Source of the DNA: Thalassia testudinum
Lineage: Eukaryota > Streptophyta > Magnoliopsida > Alismatales > Hydrocharitaceae
DNA length: 64,000 nucleotides
Direction: 5' to 3'
Assembly (NCBI GenBank): GCA_037157565.1
Contig: JAZHRO010000013.1
Span: 30,756,501 to 30,820,500, forward strand
The notes beneath the pieces were generated by a model. It was not told the DNA's origin. It saw nothing but the letters and a program-made list of their open reading frames with translations, and ran no database searches. A program made the position numbers and the translations under genes. Shown here piece after piece: positions 44,767 through 56,852 of the stretch. Positions within the stretch are counted from its first letter, which is position 1. Each line of letters opens with the position of its first letter.

Positions 44767-46347
44767 TAATCGGGAGTTTTTTCGCTTGCAGAATAATGCC
44801 AGAAAAATATGTCGTCGCAGTGAAATCACGTGGTGGAAAAATCCCAAATCAAAAGTATTTATTAGTAAAACTAACCATGAAAAGTCAGGTCAAATTCATT
44901 GGGAGGAACAACTACAATAAATCACAGATAAGCAACAATCATGTTTGCAGAAATATTCGTCAAATGAATCAATGGATACGTTGCTCTGAATGTGAATTTC
45001 CAATTTATAGAGAAATCATGGGCTCATTACGTAAATTTCACATAAGAAATCGAAGCTCTAAATGTGTAAATAGTGCATGAACAGTGGCATCTTATGTAAA
45101 TTTTACTTGCATGCGGGTTAGGATGTAAATTGGAATCACAATTTCATGCAATCAACGGATGTAAACATGAGGTGAATAATGATGTAAGAATATGAGGGTG
45201 TTGCCACAATGTTACCTCATTAAAATAACCAAAATTCAAAACAATGGCATTCAATGTAATAACTATTTAACCCAAAAACAAAGGATGTCTTTCCTTTGCT
45301 CGCGCGAGAAGAGGAGGCGATGGCTAGCTGCAGGAACTTTGGTGAAGGTCGGCCTAAGCGAGGGGGTCCTGATGGTGGTAACGGATCGACGAACGGTGGC
45401 CGGCGGTCTCGCTGGCGACAAGGAGGATGGATGGCATTGGTGGTGGCTCGCCAGCCTGTGCAGCCTGTTGCTAACCTTCAAAAGGTGTGGCCAAGCTCGT
45501 GAGGGTGTAGCGAGTCCGTTGGAGTTGATGGCGCGCAGTTATGAGGCTCGTGGACGTGGCTGCATTTTTGGTGGCTTTGGGTACCTTCTCTTGGCGAAGA
45601 GGAAGAAGAAGAGAAGGGACCAGCTATGGAAGGGGATGCATGCAAGGAGGCTGCGCGTGGGTGTGGCTGGAGAGCGATGAGGAGCGCACACGGTCTGCTG
45701 CTAGCCTCTAGCAGGAGAGCGGAGCGATGCACGCAGAGCGTGTGGGCAGCATGTGGAAAGGAGACAGAAGGGGTTGTACGGACTGGTTGCGGAGGTGGTA
45801 GTTGCGCGAGGGGGGTTGGCTACGGGGTAGTGTGCTGTCACCACACCGCCAATCGACGAGGAGTTTGCGGTGGCATCCCGGTGCACGCTGAGAAGGCCAC
45901 AGTGCGCGCGGCTTCCATGGTGCAAGCTCTGCTTCACGGTGGAGAGGAATGGAGAGGATGGATGCCCATCTATCCAGGGGGGTTGCGCCTAAATGCCTCT
46001 CCCATTTGTTTCTCTCGCCGGGAATCTCGACCAGTGACTCGCCCAGCGAGTTAATCTCAACTGTTGGGGTGTTGCATTGAAGTCCGGTGACAAGGGTGTG
46101 GTCTATTGCAAGGGAAAAAAAATAAAAAGAAAATGGGTTATTTACAGAGATATTCCAAAATAATTCATGTATGTCACCATAACTTATATTACCTTCTATT
46201 ACATGTGAATGTATTGTATAAAACAAGCATGCCATCATATTTATAAACTGATCTATTTATAAATCTAAGTATGCTACGTACAAGTAGAAATCCTTCCAAT
46301 ATCTAGGTATTTATACGTTTGATTAGCCCACAAATGTGGTCACTTCA
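44767..46347 (-). repeat. Athila-4 5' LTR
   Basis: A 1581-bp LTR. It pairs with 34742-36339 over its whole length, from TAATCGGGAG (plus-strand start) to GATTAGCCCACAAAT and a diverged end (CACTTCA here, CTCATCA in the partner). Both LTRs have the unusual TA end next to the primer site. Confidence 0.88.
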
Positions 46348-46523
46348 AGCCCCACTACTCGTTGGATTTTTTGCTGTAGTTTTGGTCTTTCAGACTGATT
46401 TTAGGGGCAGATTTAGGGAGTTGCTAGCCTCTCTACAACTCTTTGGTTAGGCTTAGTGGCCAACTGGGATAGTGAATTACAAGGCTCGAGATTTGGAGTG
46501 GTTCATCTCGACCGGTGGGTAGG

Positions 46524-49264
46524 TGAAATGACCCTTCCCAAGGGTCGCTTGGGAATTTTCTGGAATCTTCGGGGTGTTGACGTAATTTTCAACCCCCTAG
46601 GTTTTAATTTGTGGCCTCTATGGGAAAGAGGAGACCTTATGGGATCAGCCTCGCAATTTACCCCTCATTTCCCACCATCAACCCACTCATGCACATAACC
46701 AAACCCTAACCCTCTTCTTTAAACCCTCCGCCCCCCAACACCTCTCCACCCTCTCCACACCTCCAACACCACCTCCACCTCCACTCCTCCACCACCTTGC
46801 TTCTGGCGACCATCTTCTCCCCCATTGCCTTGTAGCCGTGCGAGGAAGAGGAGAGGGAAGGAGCACGGAGGAGAGGGAGAGAGAGAGTGTGTGTGGGCAA
46901 GGGAAGGAGCATGGAAGAGAAGGAGAAGAGAGAAGCATGGAGGACGCCCTCCATTCGGCTCGCAACCGCCATCTGTCACCTTCTCGTCTCTTCCCCCCTC
47001 GCGGCCATGCATGGGAAAGGAGAGGGGAGCAGGAGGTGAGAGAAGGAGAGGAGAGGAGAGGAGCTCAGAGGAGCTCGAGAGTGGGGGTGACGAGTGAGAT
47101 CGGAGGAGCTAAAGGTGAGAGCATGAGGGAGGGAGAGCAGTAGGAAGGGCAGCAGCTGCTACTCCATGGGCGGAAAGGAGGAGTTCGCGAGAAGAGGAGC
47201 TTCACAAGGAAGCTCTACATGTGGAAATTTTTGCATTATCAGACATCAGCAACCTTTGTCAGACGCCTGGAGGTGTTGTCGGATGTTCAAAGAGGGCTCA
47301 AGACGTCTAATAGCACATACGGTGCTGAGGCACATACCATGCACGAGCCTGCATGCGTGTACGGTTATATTTATGTGTCGCATTTTGAGCTGCACGTGCA
47401 TGTGCAGGTACGAGGCATTGTAAAGGTGCGTGGAGTGACCTTCAAGGCACTTTAGGACGTCTGGAGATTGTGTCAGACATTTAATTGCTCTTTCAGACGA
47501 TCGGGAGCAGTGTTAGACGTCTAGAAGCTCCCTTAGACTATGGTGAAGGGGTTTAGACGTCTGAAAAAGATGCAAGAAAGTAAAGTGAGCTTTTGCGATT
47601 GTTTAAGATGTCTGGGACTCGCCCCAGACGTCTAATTTTGGTTAGAGTGCATATTTTTGGCCGGTTCAGGTCTTCAGTCTGTAGTGTACATGGGACTTGC
47701 GGAGACGTCGGGATCTACTGTACGAGCCCCCATTCCACCCGTATTCCCTGGTAGAGTGGTCCTCTCTAAATACTGTGATTTAAATGATTAAAGTGCATGC
47801 TATATTAGAATGATTTGATTGAACCCTAGAATTTGAAATGAACTATAGGGCTGAGAAGGATAAATGTACATTACTTGAATCACGCTGTTATACTTTGAAA
47901 TGTATGTTAAAGTCTTTACTGCTAGTAACTGAATAGTTAAGTGATGTGGTGATTGCTTAATTTATTAAATCACGAACAGTCTGTTATTCGATAAAGAATC
48001 GGAATGTGAATGGAGATATATGTTGTATCATGGAATAAGGCGAATGCTAATACATGAACCCTACAGGGAACTAGAAAAGGAAATCAAAATGCTGCGACAT
48101 GGAAACTCTAATGATTACGGAATCTTTCGCTTACTGTGAGGCATGACGGTTGTTGAGCTTTAACTTGGGCGTGAGCTGGCTCTCGTGTACGCACGTACCG
48201 AGGAAGGCTAATCACCCCTTGTGTAGAGAGAATAGGCTAGCCCTCACGTACGTGGTACTGAGGAGTGCTACGGTTACTTTTGTGTAGGGAGAGTGCTAGC
48301 CACCCTTAGGTTGGGACCCAGGGTCAGGAGTGGCCTCCCTACATCGACTCCTATTAGGCCCACTGGGCAAACCGAGATAGCCAGGCAAGGGTACGTAGAC
48401 TGTTGAGCGGTGTGCCACTGTTCTGTTTTGTGCTGTACGTTTGGGCGTACCCGTTAGTGGAAACGACTGACTGCGTGCCAGTGCAGGGTAGCTACTCGTG
48501 CACTTAACATGCGTTTCGTAGTCACTGCTACGTCGCGGCTATGAACCCGAGGTGGTAGACCGGGTGTAGGACTACTACGGGGTGCTCTCCTGGCCAGGAG
48601 AGTGCCATGTGTACATCCTGTATCGTGAGAAAACTGCATCAAGATCATTCCCTTAGGGAACAAGTGGATTTGAGAAATGTTGTAGACCCTTACTAAAAAC
48701 TGAATCAGAAACACATAGATGTTTAAACGAAAACAGATAATAATACATAACAGGAAATTATATGGTTAGTTAGCTGCTTGTTTCCTTTATGTTGAATTGC
48801 ATGTAAATGACATATCCACCACTCTACTCAGCATTAGCTGACCACAGTTTTATATAATCATGTTCATGTCATGGAGTTGAGCAGCCAACGCCATCGGCTG
48901 CAGAGGATGTTGGGCCTAGTCGAGCTCAACCATAGTCGTTCCTTCTCTTTTCTATTGCAGAGGCTTTTTGTTAGAAGTGAGTACTTTTAGCATATAGTAC
49001 CTGTTTCTGTTACGTTTCTCTCTGTTTTAGTGTGATGGCTATGTCAGTGAATATTTTTATTCCACTTGTGGCATGTTGTACTTTTGAGAACTCTATGCTA
49101 ATTTCCAGTACTACCTATAATCTATTTCCTACTTAGTTACATTGCATGTGTGGTTGTGAAATGAATTGTGCATTTGGTTATTTCTTGTTGGATGACTGGG
49201 TCTTAGGATCTAGTCGAGGCGGTCGTTCTCGGGTTCCTTAGGGAGCCGAGATCGGGTCATAACA
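46524..49264 (+). repeat. LTR-T2, solo Tekay-type LTR
   Basis: A 2741-bp solo LTR from TGAAATGACCC to CGGGTCATAACA. The flanks are GTAGG (46519-46523) and GTGGG (49265-49269), a TSD with one mismatch. It shares the R-U5 region of Tekay-1 (reverse complement): the ACTGGGCAAACCGAGATAGCC-like block at about 48360, CTCTCCTGGCCAGGAGAG at about 48587, and the GAGCAGCCAACGCCATCGG block at about 48884. AGACGTCT-type motifs run from about 47240 to 47640. U3 begins differently from Tekay-1 but like LTR-T3. The open frames at 46687-47143 overlap on both strands in CT-rich sequence and are not genes. Confidence 0.85.
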
Positions 49265-50031
49265 GTGGGTCATTGGCTGTCTGTGGTTTAGCGTACACAG
49301 TGCTTGTATGTGTTCATGCTACATGACGTAGCTGCCACTCTTTTCTGCAATGACCCCAGGGTGATGGAGTGCAGCGACTTGATGGGTATAAGCAGTTCTC
49401 CTGTCCAGGAGGGTGACTTATACCGATCTTGCGTTATAGGAAGTTATATGAGTTCGTCTCATGCCCGAGACATTGATTGACGAATTGAGAACAATGATAA
49501 TATGGGCAAATTACATAAATGGAATTGGATATGAAATAAATTGTAAACAGATGAACTTTTGGCATAGTGCCCCTTTTTCTGTACTTTGTTACTTTGGTTA
49601 TCTGTCTAGTTGTTCTACTCTACTCGGTTTTCACTGGTGTTTTGTATCAGGTTCTGTACTTAGGTGTTGCTGAGCAGTCGGGTGTAGCGGCTATTGTCGG
49701 TCAGACTTCTGTGAATCGGGTCTTACTTGAGGAGACGATCCGTACTGAGCCAGTGGCTCATAGTAGTAGGTTTTCTTCCGCTGTTAGGTTTTACTTCTTA
49801 TCTTTTGATGATTGTATGAGACTCGTTTTAATTTATACGTTAAGGTGAATTTTTATTACATTGTCAACACTTTAGTTTTTCTTTCAATTAATGCATTATG
49901 AATAAATGTTTGCTATTGATGTTTTATGGCTATATGTTAGGTGACTGCAGTATTATGGGTGTTCGTGCTAGTTGTTAGTGCACGGCGACTTGCGGTTTGT
50001 CACTTGGCGGGACTCGGGTTGTCACAGATGT

Positions 50032-50560
50032 TCATATGCATCAATTATGGATAACCTAATGTATGCTATGTTGTGCATTAAAATAGACATTTATCATATA
50101 AGGCTAGTGCCAAGTCATTGCCAATCTAATTTGGGACAAAATAACCAAACTGCAATTAAGAATATCTTTAAATATCTTGGAAGAATAAAAGACCACTGTC
50201 TATATTTCGAAGATGGGCATTTCAAGGTTTTGGGGTACATCAACTATGATTTCTAATTGGATATTGATGATAAAAGATCTATATCATGATTTAATTTCAT
50301 GTTGAACAATGGTTTTGTCAGTTGGAGGAGCAAGAAATAGGATACTATGCGTAATTTCACAACTGAGACCAACTATATTGCTACCTTTGATGCTATGAAA
50401 GAGGTTGTGTGGATATACAATTTACACAAAATTTTGACGTAGTTTCCTTAATAGAGCCAACAATCCCATTTTTATGTGTCATTATGCAAACGAAGGGCCT
50501 TATTCTCACTAGAAGAGGAAGCTTATTGAAGAAGGTATTGTGTAATATTTCACTTATCCT
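50032..50560 (+). pseudogene. pol: Ty1/copia RNase H fragment
   Basis: Continuation of the copia fragment at 32590-33081, restored when LTR-H and one GATGT copy are removed. It reads YASIMDNLMYAMLCIKIDI, NIFKYLGRIKDHCLYF, a stop, DIDDKRSIS, SWRSKK and TTETNYIATFDAMKEVVW. These are the SLMYAM, ILKYLRRTKD, SWRSSKQ and STTEAEYIAASDAAKE blocks of copia RNase H. It contains stops and shifts and fades out by about 50560. Confidence 0.82.
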
Positions 50561-51246
50561 TACTAATTAGTATGCATAATCATTGATTGGAAATGCATTT
50601 AGCAATCAATGGATGTCTTCTGAATCTCAATAATGATCTATGTTGATTTAAGTGTTGAATCATTTCCACTATCTACTGTTTTACGTCTAAACCTCAATAA
50701 TGATCTATTCTGAGTTAAGTGTTGAATCTTTTCCACTATCTATTGTTTTGTGTTAAACAAAATGCGTGAGGTTGCAAGATAACAAATTGTTCAAATTCCT
50801 ACTTGAATTGTCTATTTGATATGGTGTGGTTATGGGTGTTTGGTTTGGTTTGGTTTTTAGGCTTTTAATTTTTTCGAGGCTTGGATTTTTTATTTTAACT
50901 ATGAGAGTAGGGCTTTCATGTTTTGGTAAAGGAGACTTTGGCATGTGGCTTTTTATGGGAATGTAATGTTTTTCTTTTGCAACTACGGGCTTATATGACT
51001 TGCAAGTAATGTTTGCATGCTAGTTGCGCACTTTCAATGTCTCTAGGTGATATACATCTAAAGGTCGGAAAAAGGGTTATAATATCAAACAAAAGCAAGT
51101 CTATGAGATGAGCATAGTTGAGACCAATTAAGATCCACATTTACTTGATATGGCAAGAAAGAAAGATGACATGGGCCATGCTGGGAGGTAGAAGTAAATT
51201 TTTGCATCATTATTCATCTATTGATAACTTCTTTTGTAGGTCATGA
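50561..51246. other. Unassigned AT-rich sequence with a 67-bp tandem duplication
   Basis: No gene or recognised element. At 50626-50758 a unit beginning CTCAATAATGATCTAT occurs twice in tandem (period 67 bp; copies differ at several positions). This may be decayed 3' sequence of the copia element. Confidence 0.6.
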
Positions 51247-54190
51247 TGAGTTGTGACTCATCATAGCTAAATCGCCTAAGTTAAGCTAGAAACTAGGTTA
51301 AACACTATCAAATTAACACATAAAAATGGTTAAGGGTGGAAAATAGAGAAAAAGACCTAAAACATCAATTGTGTGTTAAAAATGCATAATTAGGTTATTA
51401 AATGCGATATTCTATTAAAGAAGGTTAAATAGTGATCCAAGTGCAAATTGAACACATAAATAAGCTCAAAATTCCAAATCAAAAGTGTGATTAACTTCTA
51501 AAATGTTCAATTGAGCTTCAATAAAAACTTGGGTGCATTTAGACATCACTAGGGCCTTACAATTAAGGATTCACATCTAGGTCCCTCATACATCATATTT
51601 TGTTCACTAGAAAACCTTTAAGGACCCATTTGATACCTGTAGGGACCTATTTTCAACATTTTAAGGACTGCTCTGATAGCTTTCCTTACCACTAATGGGC
51701 CTCTCTGCAGTTTTTCTATCCCTTCGCTGAGGGATGTTCCTTGCAAAAACACCATTAGAACAGCGCCCACCTGCAGCTCGCGTGTACTGTTCACGTGATG
51801 AATTGAGGCTATCGTGGCCATTCATTCTCTTGATTGCTTGATCTGTGGCTCGATTTGAATCTAACCTTCACACGATTCGGGGCGTGTGGTCACCTCTCCA
51901 CCCAGATCTGATCCAACGGCTGCTATTTGATTTTAGCTCGCACGCGCTCTCTCCTCATATCCCCATCGCCCAAGCCCTTGGAGACTAATCGCACCACCTC
52001 CGTGCTCTGATCCACTGTCTTCCTACTTAAGGAGCTCCACAGTTGCACGGGCGAGGGATTGCTCCCTTCTACACCTCTCGAGCCGATCGTTCACCCACTC
52101 TAGCTCTCCTCCCCACATTTCCCCATTTTCATGGCCACCGGCTATGAATTCCACTTCTTCCCCGACCCTCCTCACCGCTAAGGACTCTGTAGTACCTAAG
52201 GGTGACCCAGAACTCCACTAGCGAGTTTTCACTCCACTGGAGCGCTTCCTCCTTCCATTCTTCTTCTTCCTCTCCATCCACCGGGTGGAGATCTAAAGGT
52301 CCCATTCTTCCATTTAGACTAGGTTTTAATGCTCTCTAGCTTTAGCATAGATGTAGTGAATGTTAGTGTAGTGTAGATCAGTTAGTGAATCCAGTGGTTT
52401 TTAATTTAGCTTAGGAGTAGATTAGTGTAGAAATCACATCCACCTCCTCTGATCAATTCAGATCAGAGGAGATGAATTCATCTCACTCACTGATCACTAA
52501 TTTCCTCCCCCTTACATCCCCATTTCATGTTCTCTATTTTTCCCACAATTAAATCCATAAATCACCCCTTCATTAGACCTAATTTCAGATCTGAAGGCTT
52601 TGAACCTTAGATCTGAAATTAGCGTCATAACCCACCTTGGGGGGTCTCTCATTCATCTTGCAAATTCACAAGACCCCCCGATCTTGTTCACAAAACCCCC
52701 CGATCTTGTTCACAAACTCAGATGACTTGATTTTCCTTGCAAATGGTTTTCATGATCGAATTGGAGATTTGAATTCAAGTTTGAGCTTTATCGGATTTAA
52801 TCGAGTTGTTTGAGGACTTTAGTGGCTTTGATTGGGTATATGCAAGGACTTCAATGTTCTTAAGTGTGGTTTTGATTTATGGATGAGCATATACCTGATT
52901 TAAGTTACTTATTGGGGAGTTCTATCAAGGAGAATCAGTCTCCCTAATTTGAGATAGAACAAGGATCCAATGCATTATGATTTGATCACCAACTTACCTT
53001 GATCACCAATCAATGGTGTTCAGGACAAGAACATGTTTAAATCAGTGCTAAATTCATAGAAAAAGCCCTATATGGGCGACATTTATTTCTCAATGTACAT
53101 TTCTATCCCAACCTAATAATGGAGATCTAATTGATTGTTGATTACTCTTAATGAATTTGTGGTGCCATGTTTACAAGAGCTAAACTCTTGAATTAAGCTT
53201 CATGAATCACACTGTCTAGGGTGTGAAATGGAGATCAAATCAGAGTTCTATGGATTTAGGTACTCAAATGGATTTTCAGATCTCCATCTCTGATTTTTTC
53301 AAAGAAGTTTTGGAAATGATTTGATCGATTATGGCTTTAAAGTGCATCAGATCAAACCTTCTTAGGTTTGATCTGATCTGATTTTAGCCTCTAAAATTAC
53401 CAATTGGTTCTCATGGTTTTCACTTGAAATGAATTTAGAATGTCTGAACTCCTTTTAGATGATTTGAAGAGAGTAACATAGCAGTAATAGATCCTAGAGC
53501 TGCTATTTCAGCAGCTTTAGGTGCTGGTCTGGTTGAATTTCAACAGCTGCAGTAGCTGCTGGATGGTCTGAACTGTTGGGCAGTAGGCTGGACTTTGAAG
53601 TAGATTAAAGAGCTGCTGTGTTTATTTGTTATATTCAATGTTGTACAAGCTTTCTTGTAACTGAAATGAACTTTAATTACATCTGGATTGTTTGTAATCT
53701 TGTTTAAATTTTTCTTTGTCAGCTAAAATGTTTGTATAACTGTCCAACATGGAAAATGAATGGAAAATTGAAGTGAAAACCATGGTTGTATGTGGGAATA
53801 CCTTCTTTTTGATTCGTTCAACATTTATAAGGTTCCCACTAAACTTTCAGACCTTATAACTAAACTTTAGGCCTTAGGATTCACTTGAACACACCTATTA
53901 AGGCCTAAATGAGCTGAACTTGTAAATAAATAAAAATTCTATAAAAAATCCAAAAAAATTAAACAAAGGTGTAGTGAGTAGGATTAACTATTTCTCTACC
54001 CTTTCAAGGCATTCTGAACCTTCGGCTTGGTAGAATATACCAGCCGACGGTTTTGTCTACCTTAAAACTCAATAAAAATCCCTTAACACAAAAACACCAA
54101 AAAACAATCTATTCATCTCATCTCTTTCTTTCTTTCTCATCTCCTACCTCCATAAAATATATAAAACCTATAAAAAGTGAAAAAAACTAA
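51247..54190. other. Unassigned LTR-like region
   Basis: Begins with TGATGAG and its inverse (TGATGAGTTGTGACTCATCA at 51247), like the TGAT starts of the Athila LTRs here. It has an AT-rich first part, then a GC-richer segment (51780-52100) with TACTTAAGGAGC and C/T-rich sequence downstream, then a long AT-rich tail. Within it, an inverted repeat with 11-bp arms CTCCTCTGATC/GATCAGAGGAG lies at 52444-52471, and a 22-bp tandem duplication (ACCCCCCGATCTTGTTCACA unit) at 52673-52716. No partner LTR or TSD was found, and the 67-codon minus frame at 51618-51821 has no known relatives. Confidence 0.4.
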
Positions 54191-55020
54191 AAAAAAAACC
54201 CAAAAACACCTTGTATACTATGTTTATATATGTAAATATAAGCTTTATACTAAGTTATAAATGTATATATTGTATAATAGATATATAATCTGTATATATA
54301 ACTTATATATGTGTTATATAATGTAACTTTAGTATTTAAGATAACTTATTACGTATATAACTTATCTGTACAATTATTTATTAATTATTCTAACTTATAT
54401 GTACTATACTCTAAGTAAATTATTAAAGTCCTATAAATAAAAAAATTTATAAGTAATACTGTACAAACATATTTGTGTATATATTATGTACATAATAGAC
54501 CCTGTACCATAATTTAATTATATATATAGAATAAATAATTAATTTATTAAGTTACTAACTAAGTTATTAGATTAAATTAAAATAAATTAGTAATTTAAGT
54601 TATAACTGAATTAACTTATACTGTACATTTATATAATAATATTTTAAGTAAATTAAACTAATTTGACTATATTTATAATGTATTATATTATTTATACCTA
54701 ATTTACACGAATAACACCTTGATATCACCTATTTAAATGTAAATAAATCAAAATAACTCGTGTAAAATACAATAAAAATATGTAATAAATACTTTAATAT
54801 GTATATTAGTACACTACAGGGTCAATTAGACCATTAAATAACTAATTTATATGTTAATTAAGAAATAAACTTAAAAATCAGCATGTATAAAGTGTAAACT
54901 TAAGTTAATTTATTTATATAGTAAACATAATTAATTCTATAAATAAATTATATAATTAAGTAGCCCTTTAGTAAATACTTTAATATCACATAATTTATTT
55001 TTAATTTATAATAAATTATG
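54190..55020. other. Very AT-rich block
   Basis: About 830 bp consisting almost wholly of A and T, rich in TATATA, TTATAA and AATTAA words but without a clear repeat period by eye. It contains no gene. It may be part of the Athila-5 5' LTR or older filler. Confidence 0.6.
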
Positions 55021-56328
55021 ACCCTCAAATCGAGGGCTAAAAAAATCCGAAATTAACACAGTCACACTGGGATTCCAACACTGAAAAGCCACACACTTAG
55101 TGCCACATCATGTGTGGCAAAGCGCTGAGAGGTGCTTAAATTATTTTTGTTACTCTCACTACCCAGTCGTCACAGGCGTCGGGCACCTGAAACCTTCCCC
55201 TTATCCCCTTAGCATATATGGCTATGGTATGATGTTGTGATGTGATGATTGTATGCGGTGTGTGACTGAGAGCCATGCACTGTGCTAGGGCTTGATTAAG
55301 CTCATTACTGAACATAAGCCACGATTAAGAGGCCTAATTAACGAATTAGGGTGGCTCTTAGTAGAGGTCTGGTCCTACCGGAGAGGGTGCTGTGAATCCC
55401 TCGAAAAGGCCGTCTGCCAACTAATAAACCTAATTTTTAAACTAAGTAAGGCCTAATAGGGGGATTAATTAAGAAGAGAGAAAAGGGTGTTCTGTGGCTA
55501 AGTGTTGAAGGCCTCAGTGAACGGTTAAGAAGAGAGAGACCTCTGAGAGAGCCATAGAAGAGAGGACCTGAAATAATCTTAAGTGTCTGAGAGAGCCCTC
55601 AGAGAGACTAAGTAGAAAAGAAGTAGAAGAGAAAGAAGAGTTATGCTGCCTAAGTGTAATGTGTACATGCAAGTATCTATAACATATATAGAGTATACTG
55701 TAAATAAATAATATGTATAATATGTATACGTAGTATAACAATTGTTTGAGCTATATTTGTACATAAATAACAGTATAGCTTTACTGACAGACTAATCCGT
55801 CACTATAAAAAGAATAAGTGTCACTGTAGACCTTAATTTTTACCTTAGGTTATGTATATACTTTTTCCTAAAGTTTAGCGATGTTTATATCTATCATTGT
55901 ACATATTATATATGTTACTGTATATGTTAATATATTTAGTGTAGTGTATATTATTACTTATTATTGTATAAATATGAAAATATTAGTATTATAAGTTATA
56001 AATAGATAGTATATAGTATATATGTATAGTATTTGATGTTTGTTTGTATATTTATGTTTGCAAGCATTTCAATACATAAATTAGTTAATTATTTCATTTA
56101 TTATTTCATTCATTTATGATTGTACATACAATTAATCTTTTTGGAATTAAATAATAATGTTGGACTTAGAGATTGATGTATATCAATAACTGCCTTCCAG
56201 TGAACGACCTGAAATAAATCATTAAAAATTATGTAATTAAAGAAAATTGACGCGATAACGATTTGTATTTGTGACATATACTACAACAACGACGATTTTT
56301 TTATATGAACTGTGATTGACTGATCACA
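55021..56328 (+). repeat. Athila-5 5' LTR, left edge unresolved
   Basis: The right edge is fixed at 56328 (GATCACA) by the primer-binding site. TTACTGACAG...ATCCGTCACTATAAAA at about 55781-55810 looks like a decayed form of the Athila-2 U3 hairpin merged with a TATA box, about 520 bp before the LTR end. CCTTCCAGTGAACGACC near 56195 resembles the Athila-2 U5 block CCTCCCTGTGTTCGACC. The partner LTR is off the window, so the start, given here as the end of the AT block, is a guess. Confidence 0.5.
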
Positions 56329-56332
56329 TTTT

Positions 56333-56350
56333 TGGCGTCGTTACCGAGGA
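56333..56350 (+). promoter_or_regulatory. Athila-5 primer-binding site, mutated
   Basis: TGGCGTCGTTACCGAGGA, five bases after the LTR end CACA, is the Athila site TGGCGCCGTTGCCGGGGA with one C-to-T and two G-to-A changes. This marks the start of an old element. Confidence 0.8.
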
Positions 56351-56852
56351 GGTAACTCTCTATATGCCAAAATTATTCTTTAGTTCTTAATTTGTAAATA
56401 ATTTTGTTTTCTTATATAAATTCATTCATATTCATTGTTTGTATATAGGCATTCTTTTATTCATTAATTCTTTGTTCTATATACATTCTTTGATTCTTTT
56501 ACTAATCAATTGTTGTTTCTGCCACACTTGAGGGGTAGGAGTAGCGTCATCTTCCAGGCGGAGATAGTCTTCCTGGCGGATCTGCTACGCTTCTAACTCA
56601 ACATCCCGGTGGAGTTTTTCCCATGGAGCTGCAGTAGAGAGTAGTATAGTATAGTTTAGATTTAGGTATATTAATTAGGATCATTTGTTAGGCATAAGTT
56701 GTGAGTGCTTGTTCTCACATATTATTTTTCAATAATTGTGGACTCTCTCTGGACTCTCTTTTATCTCTCTAACTCATCTCTCATCGACGCGATTTTTCTA
56801 TTCGTAGGTTTTCCGTATCGATTTCTTTCTTTTGTTTTTGTTTGTTGCATTA

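Larger units (their letters stand above)
34742..46347 (-). mobile_element. Athila-4, full-length Athila retrotransposon
   Basis: A complete structure on the minus strand: 5' LTR 44767-46347, primer site, leader, gag, pol, 3' region, 3' LTR 34742-36339. The perfect TSD AGCCC is at 34737-34741 and 46348-46352. The LTRs are visibly much more diverged than those of Tekay-1 or Athila-2, and all coding domains carry stops or shifts, so it is older. It lies inside LTR-H. Its gag has a CCHC knuckle, unlike the other Athila copies here. Confidence 0.93.
33082..50026 (+). mobile_element. LTR-H, solo LTR split by two later insertions
   Basis: The ends are TGTAACATCCC at 33082 and GGGTTGTCACA at 50026, with the TSD GATGT at 33077-33081 and 50027-50031. 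Subtracting Athila-4 (34742-46347) and LTR-T2 (46524-49264) leaves 33082-34741, about 46353-46523 and about 49270-50026, near 2.6 kb, the size of a Tekay-type LTR. A TATA box TATATAAA is at 33434-33441. The 3' part has a CTCCTGTCCAGGAG block similar to the Tekay LTRs. No gag or pol of its own is present. Confidence 0.8.

Noticed and set aside
50626..50758. CRISPR-like or satellite array
   Set aside because: Only two diverged tandem copies of 67 bp exist, with no spacers or longer array.
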